NCBI RefSeq assembly: GCF_002906255.1
Contig: NZ_POTC01000005.1
Coordinates: 49,841 to 113,840 of the forward strand
DNA from: Novacetimonas maltaceti
GTDB lineage: Bacteria > Pseudomonadota > Alphaproteobacteria > Acetobacterales > Acetobacteraceae
Reading direction: 5' to 3'
DNA: 64,000 nt
Shown here piece by piece: positions 51,900-61,212 of this stretch (position 1 is the stretch's first letter; each line of letters opens with the position of its first letter). Below the pieces are notes generated by a model, which did not search any database, was not told the origin of the DNA, and worked only from the letters and a program-made list of their open reading frames with translations. The position numbers were made by a program, and so were the translations under genes.

Positions 51900-51977
51900 T
51901 TGAAAGGGCGATGGGGGCATCGCATATCGAATCATCACTTTCAACTTGCGGGGCCAGCCTATGGCCCCGCATTTTTT
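51900..51977 (+). ncRNA. Candidate small RNA with intrinsic terminator
   Basis: TTGAAAG (51900-51906) pairs with CTTTCAA (51938-51944) and encloses GCGATG-GGGG-CATCGC (51908-51923). A perfect terminator follows: TGCGGGGCCA-GCCTA-TGGCCCCGCA (51947-51971) and TTTTTTT (51972-51977). No plus-strand gene ends nearby: the last plus-strand stop is at 51206, 740 bp upstream, and the gene between is on the other strand. A terminated non-coding transcript is the simplest reading; its 5' end is not known. Confidence 0.5.
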
Positions 51978-52023
51978 TATGACCCCGTCATTCGTCCATG
52001 GCCCACACGCGCGGACACGAAAA

Positions 52024-52051
52024 ACCCGCCATGAGGAACCTCATGACGGGT
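52024..52051 (-). terminator. Intrinsic terminator of the ctrA-like gene
   Basis: On the minus strand ACCCGTCATGAG-GTTC-CTCATGGCGGGT forms a stem with one mismatch, followed by TTTTT. It lies 62 bp past the stop codon of the regulator gene. Confidence 0.75.
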
Positions 52052-52113
52052 CATTCCCGATACCGCATGACAACACGGGGGCGGTGCTGTCATGCCGGCA
52101 ATGGCAGCCGGGA

Positions 52114-52887
52114 TCAGGCCACGGAACCACCACCGACACCGTGCGATGCCGCGCGTGCCGCAACATGGGGGGCGATGTCGCCCTTGCCGGCGGCAGGCAT
52201 GGGAATCGCGGCGACCGCATCGTCCTTGAGCATGTATCCCTGCCCCCAGACGGTCGTGATCAGGTTTTCCCCACCTGCCTTCTGCAGTTTCTTGCGCAGC
52301 TTGCAGACGAAGACATCGATGATCTTCATCTCCGGCTCGTCCATGCCGCCATACAGGTGGTTGAGGAACGCATCCTTGGTCAGGACCATGCCCTTGCGCA
52401 GCAGCAGCAGCTCCAGGATCATGTATTCCTTGCCCGTCAGGTGAACGGACCGTCCGTTGACCGACACGTCGCGGCTGTCGAGGGAAAGCCGCAGCGCGCC
52501 TGCCTGCAATGTCGGCTCGCTATACCCCTTGGAGCGGCGGATGACCGCCTGCATGCGCGCCGTCAGCTCCATCGGGTCATAGGGACGGGTCACATAATCA
52601 TCCGCCCCGATCGAAAAGGCCTTCACCTTCGCCTGTGCACTGCCCTGCGCGGACAGGATCAGGACCGGGGTGGCAATCCGCGCCGCGCGGCAGCGCCTGA
52701 CGACATCGTGACCTTCCATGTCCGGCAGGCCAAGTTCCACAACCGCAATGTCGTAATCATACAGTTTCAGCATCGCAATCGCGTCATGACCCGAAACCGC
52801 ATGATCGACCATGAACCCAACCGCCTGAAACTGGCTGACTTCTTTTCCCATCATGGCCCTGTCCGGTTCAACCAGCAAAACACGCAT
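52114..52887 (-). CDS. ctrA: CtrA-family response regulator with Glu at the phospho-acceptor position
   Basis: 257 residues from the ATG at 52887. The OmpR-type DNA-binding domain (about 125-230) is nearly that of Caulobacter CtrA: 'SVHLTGKEYMILELLLLRKGMVLTK', 'FLNHLYGGMDEPEMKIIDVFVCKLRKKL', 'VWGQGYML'. The receiver domain keeps the CtrA frame, but the acceptor Asp51 is Glu (LYDYDIAVVELGLPDM), the acidic pocket reads E7-P8-D9 rather than E-D-D, and the usual Lys of DDYMTKP is Arg (DDYVTRP). Phosphotransfer is therefore unlikely. The C-terminal 25 residues are Ala/Gly-rich. Monocistronic, with a terminator and an AT-rich leader. Confidence 0.85.
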   Translation of the reverse strand: MRVLLVEPDRAMMGKEVSQFQAVGFMVDHAVSGHDAIAMLKLYDYDIAVVELGLPDMEGHDVVRRCRAARIATPVLILSAQGSAQAKVKAFSIGADDYVTRPYDPMELTARMQAVIRRSKGYSEPTLQAGALRLSLDSRDVSVNGRSVHLTGKEYMILELLLLRKGMVLTKDAFLNHLYGGMDEPEMKIIDVFVCKLRKKLQKAGGENLITTVWGQGYMLKDDAVAAIPMPAAGKGDIAPHVAARAASHGVGGGSVA

Positions 52888-53346
52888 ATCGACCACCAAT
52901 ATTTTCGTTAATATGTGTTACTACCTATAAGTGTATTTTTTTCATGAAACAATCTTTAGGTTGTGAATAAGCAGTGACACACTCATTCAATAGGGGAATA
53001 TAATCCTATATGTTCCCGCATGAGTCCATAGTTACGGCTAGATTATGAAGTAAATCAGGAATTTATTTATATATCGCGTAAATTCCGGCCACATGTCCGT
53101 GCCTTAGAAATGACACGTTCCACGTGTTTCCTCCTGCGACAATGCCGCAGTCGCGCGCCGGGCGCGGCCATTTCCGACCCGCCCCCGTTACGATCCATAA
53201 TTGTGGAAAATGGCATGTAACCGCGGGTTACAGGGCCGTTTCCATGGCTCCCACGCCACGGCCCCTGCGCCCCGCCGGGCGCATCAGGCAGGCCCGCCAC
53301 CATGCACGGCCGGACCGGATGGGGCGCGACAGGCACCCCGTCATCA
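52888..53346. other. AT-rich ctrA upstream region and gene-free spacer
   Basis: The first ~190 bp are strongly AT-rich and should hold the ctrA promoter; a TTAA-N6-TTAC stretch just upstream of the start faintly recalls the CtrA box (TTAA-N7-TTAA). Further right is a 7-bp inverted repeat TGTAACC-GCG-GGTTACA (53216-53232) of unknown use. No gene supported on either strand. Confidence 0.4.
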
Positions 53347-54141
53347 CTATGTCGTGATGTCTACCGCGTGGTTCACCGGCCCTGCCCCATGGCCATAGCC
53401 CGGCGCGGCCATGATCGCGCGATGGAGGTAGGCCCGCGCCCGGCCAATGGCCGCCGACAGGGTCATCCCCTGCCCCAGGCCCGCCGCGATCGCGCTGGCC
53501 AGCGTGCATCCGGTGCCATGGGTATGGACCGTCCTGATGCGCGTGGAGGTAAAACTTTCCACCGTTCCATCCGAATCCACGAACACATCCACCAGTTCAT
53601 CCCCCGGCAGGTGCCCGCCCTTCAGCAGGACCGCCCGCGCGCCCATGTCACGCAGGTCCAGCGCCGCCTGCCGCATGTCGCCATGGACGCGCACGGGCCG
53701 CCCCAGCAGGACCTCCGCTTCGGGCAGGTTCGGGGTCAGCAGCGTCGCCAGTGGCAGCAGCCGGGATTTCAGCGCGGCCACCGCCGCCTGCTGCAGCAGC
53801 GAGGCCCCGCCCTTCGCCACCATCACCGGGTCCAGCACATAGGGCACGTCGGGACGGGTGGCGATCATGTCCGCAACGGCCCCTATGACCTCGCGCCGGT
53901 CGAGCATCCCGCTCTTGAAGGCATCGACACCGATATCCTCCACCACGCAGCGCATCTGCGCGGTGACGAAATCCGGCGGGACGGGAAACACGTCATGCAC
54001 GCCGCGCGTATCCTGCGCGGTCAGGGCAGTGATGGCCGTCATCGCGAAACCACCCAGCGCGGTGATCGCCTTGATGTCCGCCTGTATGCCCGCGCCGCCG
54101 CCACTGTCGCTGCCGGCAATGACAAGGATACGCCCGCGCAT
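53347..54141 (-). CDS. thiD: Hydroxymethylpyrimidine/phosphomethylpyrimidine kinase
   Basis: 264 residues from the ATG at 54141, 2 bp after the glmM stop codon, so translation is coupled. Ribokinase-like fold: 'LVIAGSDSGGGAGIQADIKAITALGGFAMTAITALTAQ', 'MLDRREVIGAVADMI', 'VLDPVMVAKGGASLL', 'LLTPNLPEAEVLLG', 'AVLLKGGHLPGD' and the anion-hole/catalytic 'TVHTHGTGCTLASAIAAGL'. It makes HMP pyrophosphate for thiamine synthesis. Last gene of the leftward block. Confidence 0.93.
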   Translation of the reverse strand: MRGRILVIAGSDSGGGAGIQADIKAITALGGFAMTAITALTAQDTRGVHDVFPVPPDFVTAQMRCVVEDIGVDAFKSGMLDRREVIGAVADMIATRPDVPYVLDPVMVAKGGASLLQQAAVAALKSRLLPLATLLTPNLPEAEVLLGRPVRVHGDMRQAALDLRDMGARAVLLKGGHLPGDELVDVFVDSDGTVESFTSTRIRTVHTHGTGCTLASAIAAGLGQGMTLSAAIGRARAYLHRAIMAAPGYGHGAGPVNHAVDITT

Positions 54142-54143
54142 CG

Positions 54144-55502
54144 TCAGGCCATCATCTGCACGGCGGTGATGGCGGCACACATGTCATCGACCACCTCACG
54201 GACAAGCTGTTCGTCCTGTGCCTCCACCATCACGCGGATCAGGGGTTCGGTCCCGCTTTCACGCAGCACCAGGCGCCCGCGCGTTCCCAGTCGCGCCTCC
54301 GCCGCGCGCCGGGCTTCGGCAATGGCGGGGTCCAGCAGCGGGCTGCGCCCGGCAAAACGCACATTGCGCAGCAGTTGCGGATAGGGCGTGAACATGCGGC
54401 AGACCTCGCTTGCCGGCCGTCCCTCCTCCACCAGAACGGCCAGCACCTGCAGGGCGGCGACAAGGCCATCCCCCGTGGTGGCGAAGTCCGACAGCAGCAT
54501 GTGCCCCGACTGTTCCCCGCCAAGGTTCGCGCCAAGCTCACGCATCTTTTCAACGACGTAACGGTCCCCCACGGCGGTACGGACCAGTTCCAGCCCCTGT
54601 TCGGACAGGAAGCGTTCCAGCCCCATGTTGGACATCACGGTGGCGACGATCTGCCGCCCCGCAAGGCGCCCCTGCCGGATCCATGACCGCGCGATCAGGG
54701 CAAGGATCTGGTCCCCATCGACCAGGCGCCCCTTCTCGTCCGCGATCAGCACCCGGTCCGCATCCCCGTCCAGTGCGATGCCGATATCGGCACGGTGCCG
54801 CGTGACCGCGCTGCACAGCGCCTCCGGCCGGGTGGAGCCACAGCCCTCGTTGATGTTGATGCCATCGGGGTCACAGCCGATACGGATGACCTCCGCCCCA
54901 AGTTCCCACAGGGCGGTGGGGGCAACGCGATAAGCCGCGCCATTGGCGCAGTCGATGACGATGCGCAGCCCATCAAGGCGCAGCCCGCGCGGGAAGGATG
55001 ACTTCGCGCTTTCGATATACCGTCCCGCCGCGTCATTGAGGCGCGAGGCCCGGCCGATCTGGTCCGGGGCGGCAAGGCGGCCACTGAGGTCGGAGCGCAT
55101 GGTCTCCTCGATCTCGGCCTCGACCTCGTCGGACAGCTTGAACCCGTCGGGGCCGAACAGCTTGATGCCATTGTCGCCATACGGGTTGTGCGAGGCGGAG
55201 ATCATGACCCCGAGGTCCGCGCGCAGCGAGCGCGTCAGCATGGCGATGGCGGGTGTCGGCATGGGACCGACCAGCGTGACATCCATCCCCGCCGACAGGA
55301 AGCCCGAGACCAGCGCGCATTCGATCATGTAACCCGACAGCCGCGTATCCTTGCCCAGCAGCACGCTGTGGCGGTGCGTCCCCTGAATGAAACGCAGGCC
55401 GGAGGCCTGACCCAGTTTCTGCGCGATTTCAACCGTCATCGGGTCCTGGTTGGCGGTGCCCCGAATCCCATCGGTCCCGAACAGTCGTCTTGTCTTCGTC
55501 AT
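54144..55502 (-). CDS. glmM: Phosphoglucosamine mutase
   Basis: 452 residues. '[14 protein letters not shown]' opens it; the phospho-serine loop is [19 protein letters not shown]; the metal loop is [10 protein letters not shown]; the sugar-binding loop '[10 protein letters not shown]' and the phosphate-binding '[16 protein letters not shown]' complete the four domains. It converts glucosamine 6-phosphate to 1-phosphate for peptidoglycan and LPS. folP ends 42 bp upstream; thiD follows closely. Confidence 0.96.
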   Translation of the reverse strand: MTKTRRLFGTDGIRGTANQDPMTVEIAQKLGQASGLRFIQGTHRHSVLLGKDTRLSGYMIECALVSGFLSAGMDVTLVGPMPTPAIAMLTRSLRADLGVMISASHNPYGDNGIKLFGPDGFKLSDEVEAEIEETMRSDLSGRLAAPDQIGRASRLNDAAGRYIESAKSSFPRGLRLDGLRIVIDCANGAAYRVAPTALWELGAEVIRIGCDPDGININEGCGSTRPEALCSAVTRHRADIGIALDGDADRVLIADEKGRLVDGDQILALIARSWIRQGRLAGRQIVATVMSNMGLERFLSEQGLELVRTAVGDRYVVEKMRELGANLGGEQSGHMLLSDFATTGDGLVAALQVLAVLVEEGRPASEVCRMFTPYPQLLRNVRFAGRSPLLDPAIAEARRAAEARLGTRGRLVLRESGTEPLIRVMVEAQDEQLVREVVDDMCAAITAVQMMA

Positions 55503-55544
55503 GCCTGCGCCATCCCCGGGCTGCTTGAACTGGTGTGCATGGAC

Positions 55545-56600
55545 CTACCTTACCTGCCGCGTGCAATCCAGTCCCTGCCATATCTTCAGGCCCTGCATCA
55601 TGACACCGACATCGTGAACCCGCAGGATCGTGTTCGAAAACACCAGTCCGGGCAGGCTGGCGGCCATGCTGCCCGGATCACGCAGCGCGGCGTCGGCAAT
55701 ACCGGTCACCTGCCCCACGAACCGCTTGCGCGAGACGCCAAGCACCACCCGGCATCCCAGATTGGCCAGTAACGGCAACCGGGCGAGGAGTTCCATGTTC
55801 TGCGTCGCCGTCTTGGCAAAGCCGATCCCCGGATCGACCATGATGCGATCGCGCGCGACCCCCGCCGCCACGGCGCATTCCACCCGGTCGCGCAGTTCGC
55901 GCACGACATCCACCGCAACATCGGCATAGGTCGCATGGTCGTTCATCGTCCCCGGCGTGCCACGCATATGCATCAGCATGACCGGGCACCCCGCGCGCGC
56001 CACCACATCCGCCGCCGCCGGGTCGTGCGCCAGGGCGGAGACATCGTTGATCGCATCCGCCCCCGCCGCCAGCGCGCGTTCCATGACCAGTGCATGACGC
56101 GTATCGACGGAAATCACGGCGTCGCGCGTCCGCGCGTCAGTGCGCAGGGCGGCAATGACCGGGCCGACCCGCTCCCACTCCTGCGCCGGGGTGACGCGGG
56201 CCGCACCCGGCCGCGTGCTTTCACCGCCGACATCAATCACCGTCGCCCCCTGCGCCAGCATGTCCGCCGCCGTGGCAAGGGCGCGATCCGCCGCCAGATG
56301 CCGCCCGCCATCGCTGAAACTGTCGGGGGTGGCGTTGACGATCCCCATCACCCGCGCCCCATCCGGCAGGCCCGCGGCACAAGGTGGCGCACAGACCCGC
56401 GCCAGTACGTCTTCCCATCCCGGCGGGATCGCCCCCACGGGCACAAGCCCCGTGTCACGATACCCCCGCCACAACCGCGCCAGCGAAAAGGCCACCGGGC
56501 CGCCACACAGCCAGCGCGCCACGCCAAGGCGCACCGCATCCACCGCTGCCTGCCCCGACAGCAGCCCCAGAGGTTCGAGAAGCCTGTCGTCGTCCGTCAT
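55545..56600 (-). CDS. folP: Dihydropteroate synthase
   Basis: 351 residues, somewhat longer than usual because of an N-terminal ~90-residue extension ('LLEPLGLLSGQAAVDAVRLGVARWLCGGPVAFSLARLW'). The TIM-barrel motifs are complete: 'VMGIVNATPDSFSDGGRH', 'VIDVGGESTRPGA', 'VISVDTRHALVMERAL', 'INDVSALAHD', 'MLMHMRGTPGTM', 'DPGIGFAKT', 'GVSRKRFVGQVTG'. It joins pABA to the pterin pyrophosphate; the sulfonamide target. It lies downstream of ftsH, after the ftsH terminator. Confidence 0.94.
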   Translation of the reverse strand: MTDDDRLLEPLGLLSGQAAVDAVRLGVARWLCGGPVAFSLARLWRGYRDTGLVPVGAIPPGWEDVLARVCAPPCAAGLPDGARVMGIVNATPDSFSDGGRHLAADRALATAADMLAQGATVIDVGGESTRPGAARVTPAQEWERVGPVIAALRTDARTRDAVISVDTRHALVMERALAAGADAINDVSALAHDPAAADVVARAGCPVMLMHMRGTPGTMNDHATYADVAVDVVRELRDRVECAVAAGVARDRIMVDPGIGFAKTATQNMELLARLPLLANLGCRVVLGVSRKRFVGQVTGIADAALRDPGSMAASLPGLVFSNTILRVHDVGVMMQGLKIWQGLDCTRQVR

Positions 56601-56704
56601 CTATCGTCTCGTATAACCACAAAGAAACCGGTTGAAGTCGTCATGTAATGGAAAACGATAACAGTATGTTGCCGGGGGCGTTTTTTCAGGCACCCCAAAT
56701 AAAG

Positions 56705-56739
56705 AATGGCGGAAGAACGCCTATGGTTCTTCCGCCATT
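56705..56739 (-). terminator. Terminator downstream of ftsH
   Basis: AATGGCGGAAGAAC (56705-56718) and GTTCTTCCGCCATT (56726-56739) are exact complements around 7 nt. On the minus strand the stem is followed by CTTTATTT, a weak U-tract. It separates ftsH from folP. Confidence 0.8.
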
Positions 56740-56769
56740 TCCCTTGGTCATGAAACCGCGCCAGAGGCG

Positions 56770-58713
56770 TCAGCCCGGCTGGGGCGCGGTCCCGATATCC
56801 GGCCCGGCCGCAGGCCCCGGCAGCGACCCCGTGGGGGCCGACGGCGGTACCGACGGGCGGCGGTTTTCAGGCATCGGGTCATCCACCACGACACGGGTAA
56901 TCTTCTCGCCCCGCAGCACCTGACGGATTTCCTCGCCCGTCAGGGTTTCATATTCCAGCAATGCCTCGCCCAGACGGTGCAGCTGGTCGATATGTTCCAG
57001 CAGCAGCGTCCGTGCCTTGAGGTAGGCCGCATCGATCAGGCTGCGCACCTCGTTGTCGATCTCACGCGCGGTTTCTTCCGACACGTTCTTGTTCTGCGTG
57101 ACACTGTGGCCAAGGAAGACTTCCTGCCCGTTGCCGCCATAGGCCACCATGCCGAGCTTCTCGCTCATGCCCCATTCGGTGACCATGCGGCGCGCAACAT
57201 CGGTCGCCATCTTGATATCGCCCGACGCCCCGGTGGAGACGTTGTCCGGGCCAAAGATGATTTCCTCCGCCGCGCGGCCACCCATCGCCAGCGTCAGCTT
57301 GCCAAGGCACCACGAACGGCTTTCGGAGTAACGGTCCTTCTCCGGCAGGCTCATGACCATGCCCAGCGCACGGCCACGCGGGATGATCGTCGCCTTGTGC
57401 ACCGGGTCCGACCCGGGCGTGAGGATGCCGACCAGCGCATGCCCGCCTTCGTGATAGGCGGTCATCTTCTTCTCGTCATCGGTCATGACCAGCGAACGGC
57501 GCTCTGCACCCATCATGACCTTGTCCTTGGCGTTCTCGAACTCCAGCATCGCGACCGTGCGCTTGCCAAGGCGCGCCGCCATCAGCGCCGCCTCGTTCAC
57601 GAGGTTGGCGAGGTCCGCGCCGGAGAAGCCCGGCGTGCCGCGCGCGATCACCTTGGGATCGACATCGGACGCCAGCGGAACCTTGCGCATGTGCACGCGC
57701 AGGATCTTTTCACGCCCCGCCACGTCGGGGTTCGGCACCACGACCTGCCGGTCGAAGCGGCCGGGACGCAGCAGCGCGGGGTCAAGGACGTCAGGGCGGT
57801 TGGTCGCGGCAATCAGGATCACGCCCTCATTGCTGTCGAAGCCGTCCATCTCCACGAGCATCTGGTTGAGCGTCTGCTCGCGCTCGTCATTGCCGCCGCC
57901 AAGGCCCGCGCCACGATGGCGGCCCACGGCGTCGATTTCGTCGATGAAGATGATGCACGGCGCGGCCTTCTTGCCCTGCTCGAACATGTCGCGCACACGC
58001 GATGCGCCGACACCGACGAACATTTCAACAAAGTCCGAGCCGGAGATGGTGAAGAACGGGACGTTCGCCTCCCCCGCGATGGCACGGGCCAGCAGCGTCT
58101 TGCCGGTGCCGGGCGGGCCGACAAGCAGCACGCCCTTGGGGATCTTGCCGCCCAGACGGGTGAACTTCTGCGGATCGCGCAGGAAGTCCACGATTTCCTG
58201 CAGTTCGCCCTTGGCCTCATCAATGCCGGCGACATCGTCAAACGTGACGCGCCCCTGCTTTTCCGTCAGCATCCGCGCCCGCGACTTGCCAAAGCCCATC
58301 GCGCGTCCGCTGCCGGACTGCATCTGGCGCATGATGAAGATCCATGCCCCCACCATCAGCAGCAGCGGTGCGTAATTGATCAGGTAGCGCAGGAACGGAT
58401 TGGTGTCGCTGTCGATCGGCTTTGCCACGACTTCGACGCCCTTTTCCGTCAGGCGCGAGATCAATGTCGGATCCTGCGGCGCATAGGTATCGAACGACGT
58501 CCCATCGGTCAGGGTGCCGGTAATCGTGTGGTCCTGCACCACGACAGACCGCACATGCCCGGTGTTCACGTCACCGATGAAGTCCGAATACGCCAACTGC
58601 TGCGATGCGTGCTGCGCGCTTCCCGGTTGGAAAACGTTGAACAGCAGCAGCAGCAGCACGATGATGATTACCCACAGGGCCAGGTTCCGGCCGAAATTAT
58701 TCATCTTGCCCAC
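56770..58713 (-). CDS. ftsH: ATP-dependent zinc metalloprotease FtsH
   Basis: 647 residues. Two transmembrane helices (about 9-26 and 103-121) flank a periplasmic domain. AAA+ module: Walker [19 protein letters not shown], Walker [19 protein letters not shown] '[24 protein letters not shown]'. The protease domain has the zinc motif [12 protein letters not shown] and the third ligand in '[19 protein letters not shown]'. A Pro-rich tail ends it. It degrades membrane and regulatory proteins. tilS is 129 bp upstream. Confidence 0.97.
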   Translation of the reverse strand: MGKMNNFGRNLALWVIIIVLLLLLFNVFQPGSAQHASQQLAYSDFIGDVNTGHVRSVVVQDHTITGTLTDGTSFDTYAPQDPTLISRLTEKGVEVVAKPIDSDTNPFLRYLINYAPLLLMVGAWIFIMRQMQSGSGRAMGFGKSRARMLTEKQGRVTFDDVAGIDEAKGELQEIVDFLRDPQKFTRLGGKIPKGVLLVGPPGTGKTLLARAIAGEANVPFFTISGSDFVEMFVGVGASRVRDMFEQGKKAAPCIIFIDEIDAVGRHRGAGLGGGNDEREQTLNQMLVEMDGFDSNEGVILIAATNRPDVLDPALLRPGRFDRQVVVPNPDVAGREKILRVHMRKVPLASDVDPKVIARGTPGFSGADLANLVNEAALMAARLGKRTVAMLEFENAKDKVMMGAERRSLVMTDDEKKMTAYHEGGHALVGILTPGSDPVHKATIIPRGRALGMVMSLPEKDRYSESRSWCLGKLTLAMGGRAAEEIIFGPDNVSTGASGDIKMATDVARRMVTEWGMSEKLGMVAYGGNGQEVFLGHSVTQNKNVSEETAREIDNEVRSLIDAAYLKARTLLLEHIDQLHRLGEALLEYETLTGEEIRQVLRGEKITRVVVDDPMPENRRPSVPPSAPTGSLPGPAAGPDIGTAPQPG

Positions 58714-58842
58714 TGTTCCATGTGCTGACGCCCTCGTGGACCCACCGTGGCAGGCCGACTGACAGACACCAAGTTCCTGTTTACGTCTTTCTTACATAGG
58801 ACGATCAAGGCATATTCACACCCCCCATGACAGACCTTTCTG

Positions 58843-60183
58843 TCAAACGGGATGATGAATCTGCCCTGACGGCCCGAATCTGGCAAGCGCCGTCGCAGGT
58901 GACGGGGGGACGAAGGCGAAACGCCAGCCCTGCTCCATGCCGGGGGCGAACACCCCCATGTGCGGTACCGCCACCACCCGCCCGTCCCGATGCAGCGCGG
59001 GCAGCGTGCGCAGCACCCGCGCGGGCACGCCCGCCCGTCCCCGTTCGCGCGGCCACCATGCGGCAACCGGCCCGGCCGCACCGACGCGCAGCCCCGGCGG
59101 AAGTTGCATCCCCCCTGCCCCGCACAGCACGAAACGCCCGTCCCAGCACGCGCCCGCGCAGGCGGGGACAGGCCCCTGCATCGCCGCTTCCTCCCGCGCC
59201 AGAATCCATCCGTCCCCATGCGCCAGAAGGCACGCCCCCCCCAGCGTGGCCTGGCGCGGGGCTGCGCACAGGGCGGCGATACCGCCGGGGGATGGGGGAT
59301 ATTCATGGCCGGAGACGGTGCGCACCAGCGCGGAGAGCACCCGTGCGGGCGGCAGTCCATGCGGCAGCGCCACCCATCCCCCCGCATCGAACCGGGCATG
59401 GGCCGCAAGCCATTGCGCGTCATGCGCATCGCGCGCCATGCGCTGCCCCCCCGCCATGTCGGCGGCATCACGGCACGCATCGCGCAACGGCGCATCACCC
59501 GACAGCGCGGAGCGCGCCCGCGCGCGTTCGGTGCGCAGGTCGGCATTGGACGGGTCCTCCACCCAGGCCAGACCCGCATGGCGCATGGTGGCGTAAAGGT
59601 CGGCCTTCCCCACCCCAAGCAATGGCCGGACAAACCGCACATCCGTGCCCGCAACCGCCCGCGCCATCGCGGCCAGCCCGTCCGGGCCACTTCCGGCGCG
59701 CTGGCGCATCAGCACGGTCTCCGCCTGGTCGTCCCCATGATGGCCCAGCAGCAGGTCGAGGCTGCCCAGTTCGCGGCAGGCCCCCGTCAGGGCGTGGTAG
59801 CGCATGCGCCGCGCACGCTCTGCCATGCGCGGCCCACGCGACAGTCCCTCCAGCCGCAGCAGGCGCGCGGGAATGTCGAGGGCCTCAAGACGACGGAGCG
59901 TCAGCGCCGCCTCCTGCGCCGATTCCGCGCGCAACCCATGGTCCACGACCAACCCGACCACCGCGCGCCGCCACCGACGCGCCAGCAGCGCCAGCGCAAG
60001 GCTGTCGGCCCCGCCGGAGACCGCAATCGCGACCGGCACTGCATCCGGTCCGTCCGGCAGCCATGGCCCAAGCGCCTGCATGCAGCGGGCGAATTCGGCA
60101 TCACCAATCACCCGGCCGCCATCTGCCGCCTTCATGCGTATGGTGGCCTCATCCAGTCTGTCCATGGACATTGCGAAAATCAT
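58843..60183 (-). CDS. tilS: tRNA(Ile)-lysidine synthetase
   Basis: 446 residues. The N-type ATP pyrophosphatase P-loop is VAIAVSGGADSLALALLARRW; 'LVVDHGLRAESAQEA', 'RARRMRYHAL', 'LLLGHHGDDQAETVLMR' and 'RFVRPLLGVGKADLYATMRHAGLAWVEDPSN' follow. It changes C34 of tRNA-Ile(CAU) to lysidine and is essential. The C-terminal domains are Ala/Gly-rich and poorly conserved. The start at 60183 is tentative; ATG at 60171 and 60165 are in frame. Confidence 0.93.
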   Translation of the reverse strand: MIFAMSMDRLDEATIRMKAADGGRVIGDAEFARCMQALGPWLPDGPDAVPVAIAVSGGADSLALALLARRWRRAVVGLVVDHGLRAESAQEAALTLRRLEALDIPARLLRLEGLSRGPRMAERARRMRYHALTGACRELGSLDLLLGHHGDDQAETVLMRQRAGSGPDGLAAMARAVAGTDVRFVRPLLGVGKADLYATMRHAGLAWVEDPSNADLRTERARARSALSGDAPLRDACRDAADMAGGQRMARDAHDAQWLAAHARFDAGGWVALPHGLPPARVLSALVRTVSGHEYPPSPGGIAALCAAPRQATLGGACLLAHGDGWILAREEAAMQGPVPACAGACWDGRFVLCGAGGMQLPPGLRVGAAGPVAAWWPRERGRAGVPARVLRTLPALHRDGRVVAVPHMGVFAPGMEQGWRFAFVPPSPATALARFGPSGQIHHPV

Positions 60184-60189
60184 TCAGCA

Positions 60190-60269
60190 GTTTCCGGTGA
60201 AGCTTTTTCCCAAAAAAACTTCAACAGAACGCCGCCTTTTTGGAAAAAGGCGGCGCCCAGAAACTTTTA
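60190..60269 (-). repeat. Dispersed double-hairpin repeat, copy 6 (inverted)
   Basis: On the minus strand: AAAAGTTTCTGGGCGCCGCC-TTTTTCCAAAAA-GGCGGCGTTCTG, then a degenerate second hairpin (GAAGTTTTTTTGGGAAAAAGCTTC) and CACCGGAAACTG. It lies between cpoB and tilS, directly after the cpoB stop in the sense of transcription. Confidence 0.85.
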
Positions 60270-60302
60270 TCTGTCATCAAACCGTTGTTTTGCGGCTTCT
60301 GC

Positions 60303-61061
60303 TCAACCGCTGCACTTCGCCTTCTTGCGATAGACCCCTTCCGCACTGCGGATGCGGGCTTCGGGTTCGGGGAATTCGTTCGACAGCTTGTCCAGCGCCT
60401 GACAGGCCGAAGCCTTGTCCCCCAGCGCCACCAGCGTTGCCGCAACCCCCAGAAGCGCACTTGGCGCGCGGGCGCCATGGGGGGAGCGGTTATAGGTATC
60501 GTAATAGGCCAGCGCCGACTGGCGGTACTGCTTCTGCCCCGCCAGCGACTGCGCCAGCAGGTACTGCGCGTCGATCTGGCGCGGGCTCTTGGGGCCGGAC
60601 AGGACCTGCTGCGCGTCCGCCTGCGCGGTCGTGTAATCCTGCCGCAGCAGCGCCGCATTCCCGTCCTTGAGGATATCGGCCGCGGTGCGCTTTGCCGGTG
60701 CTGCATCGTCGGCGGATGCCAGCGGCGGCGCCACCGTGGCCGCTGCCGGGGCGGATGTGCCGCCGGCGGTGCCGCCATGGCCGTTCTGCATCGCGAAATT
60801 CATGTCCGCGATCTGCTTGCTCAGCGCGGCGTTCTGCTGCTGCACCTGGTTGTTCAGCTGGTCGATCTGCCCGCGCATGTCGCGCGTCTGCTCCTCCAGC
60901 GTGTTCACGCGGTCCAGCAGTTGCAGCACGAGGTTGGCATTGTCATCGTTACGCGCCATCGCCGGGCCATGCAGGGCCACAAGCCCCAACGCCATCCCGA
61001 GAAGCCCCGTTCGCAGCGGCCGCCGCCCCGCGTGGACAAAGCTGGACACAACAGACCGCAT
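60303..61061 (-). CDS. cpoB: Tol-Pal associated periplasmic TPR protein CpoB (YbgF)
   Basis: 252 residues from the ATG at 61061, with AGGGGGA upstream. A signal peptide (PLRTGLLGMALGLVALHGPAMA) is followed by a coiled coil (about 38-85, LVLQLLDRVNTLEEQTRDMRGQIDQLNNQVQQQ), an Ala/Pro linker, and a C-terminal TPR region (about 135-250) with 'AQYLLAQSLAGQKQYRQSALAYYDTYNRSPHGARAPSALLGVAATLVALGDKASACQALDKL'. CpoB couples Tol-Pal with peptidoglycan synthesis during division. Its place after pal supports the assignment. Confidence 0.9.
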   Translation of the reverse strand: MRSVVSSFVHAGRRPLRTGLLGMALGLVALHGPAMARNDDNANLVLQLLDRVNTLEEQTRDMRGQIDQLNNQVQQQNAALSKQIADMNFAMQNGHGGTAGGTSAPAAATVAPPLASADDAAPAKRTAADILKDGNAALLRQDYTTAQADAQQVLSGPKSPRQIDAQYLLAQSLAGQKQYRQSALAYYDTYNRSPHGARAPSALLGVAATLVALGDKASACQALDKLSNEFPEPEARIRSAEGVYRKKAKCSG

Positions 61062-61142
61062 GGATGGGATCCCCCTTCTTGAGAGCTTGCATCTTGCCGG
61101 CACGCAGGGGCACCGGATGGAACAGGCATATACCTAAAACAA

Positions 61143-61172
61143 AACCGGCCGGGTGATAAGCACCCGACCGGT
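61143..61172 (-). terminator. Intrinsic terminator downstream of pal
   Basis: On the minus strand AACCGGTCGGGTG-CTTAT-CACCCGGCCGGTT forms a 13-bp stem with one mismatch, followed by TTGTTTT. Confidence 0.85.
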
Positions 61173-61212
61173 TCCGTTAAAACCTCCATTCCCCATGACG
61201 GGAAAGGAAACC

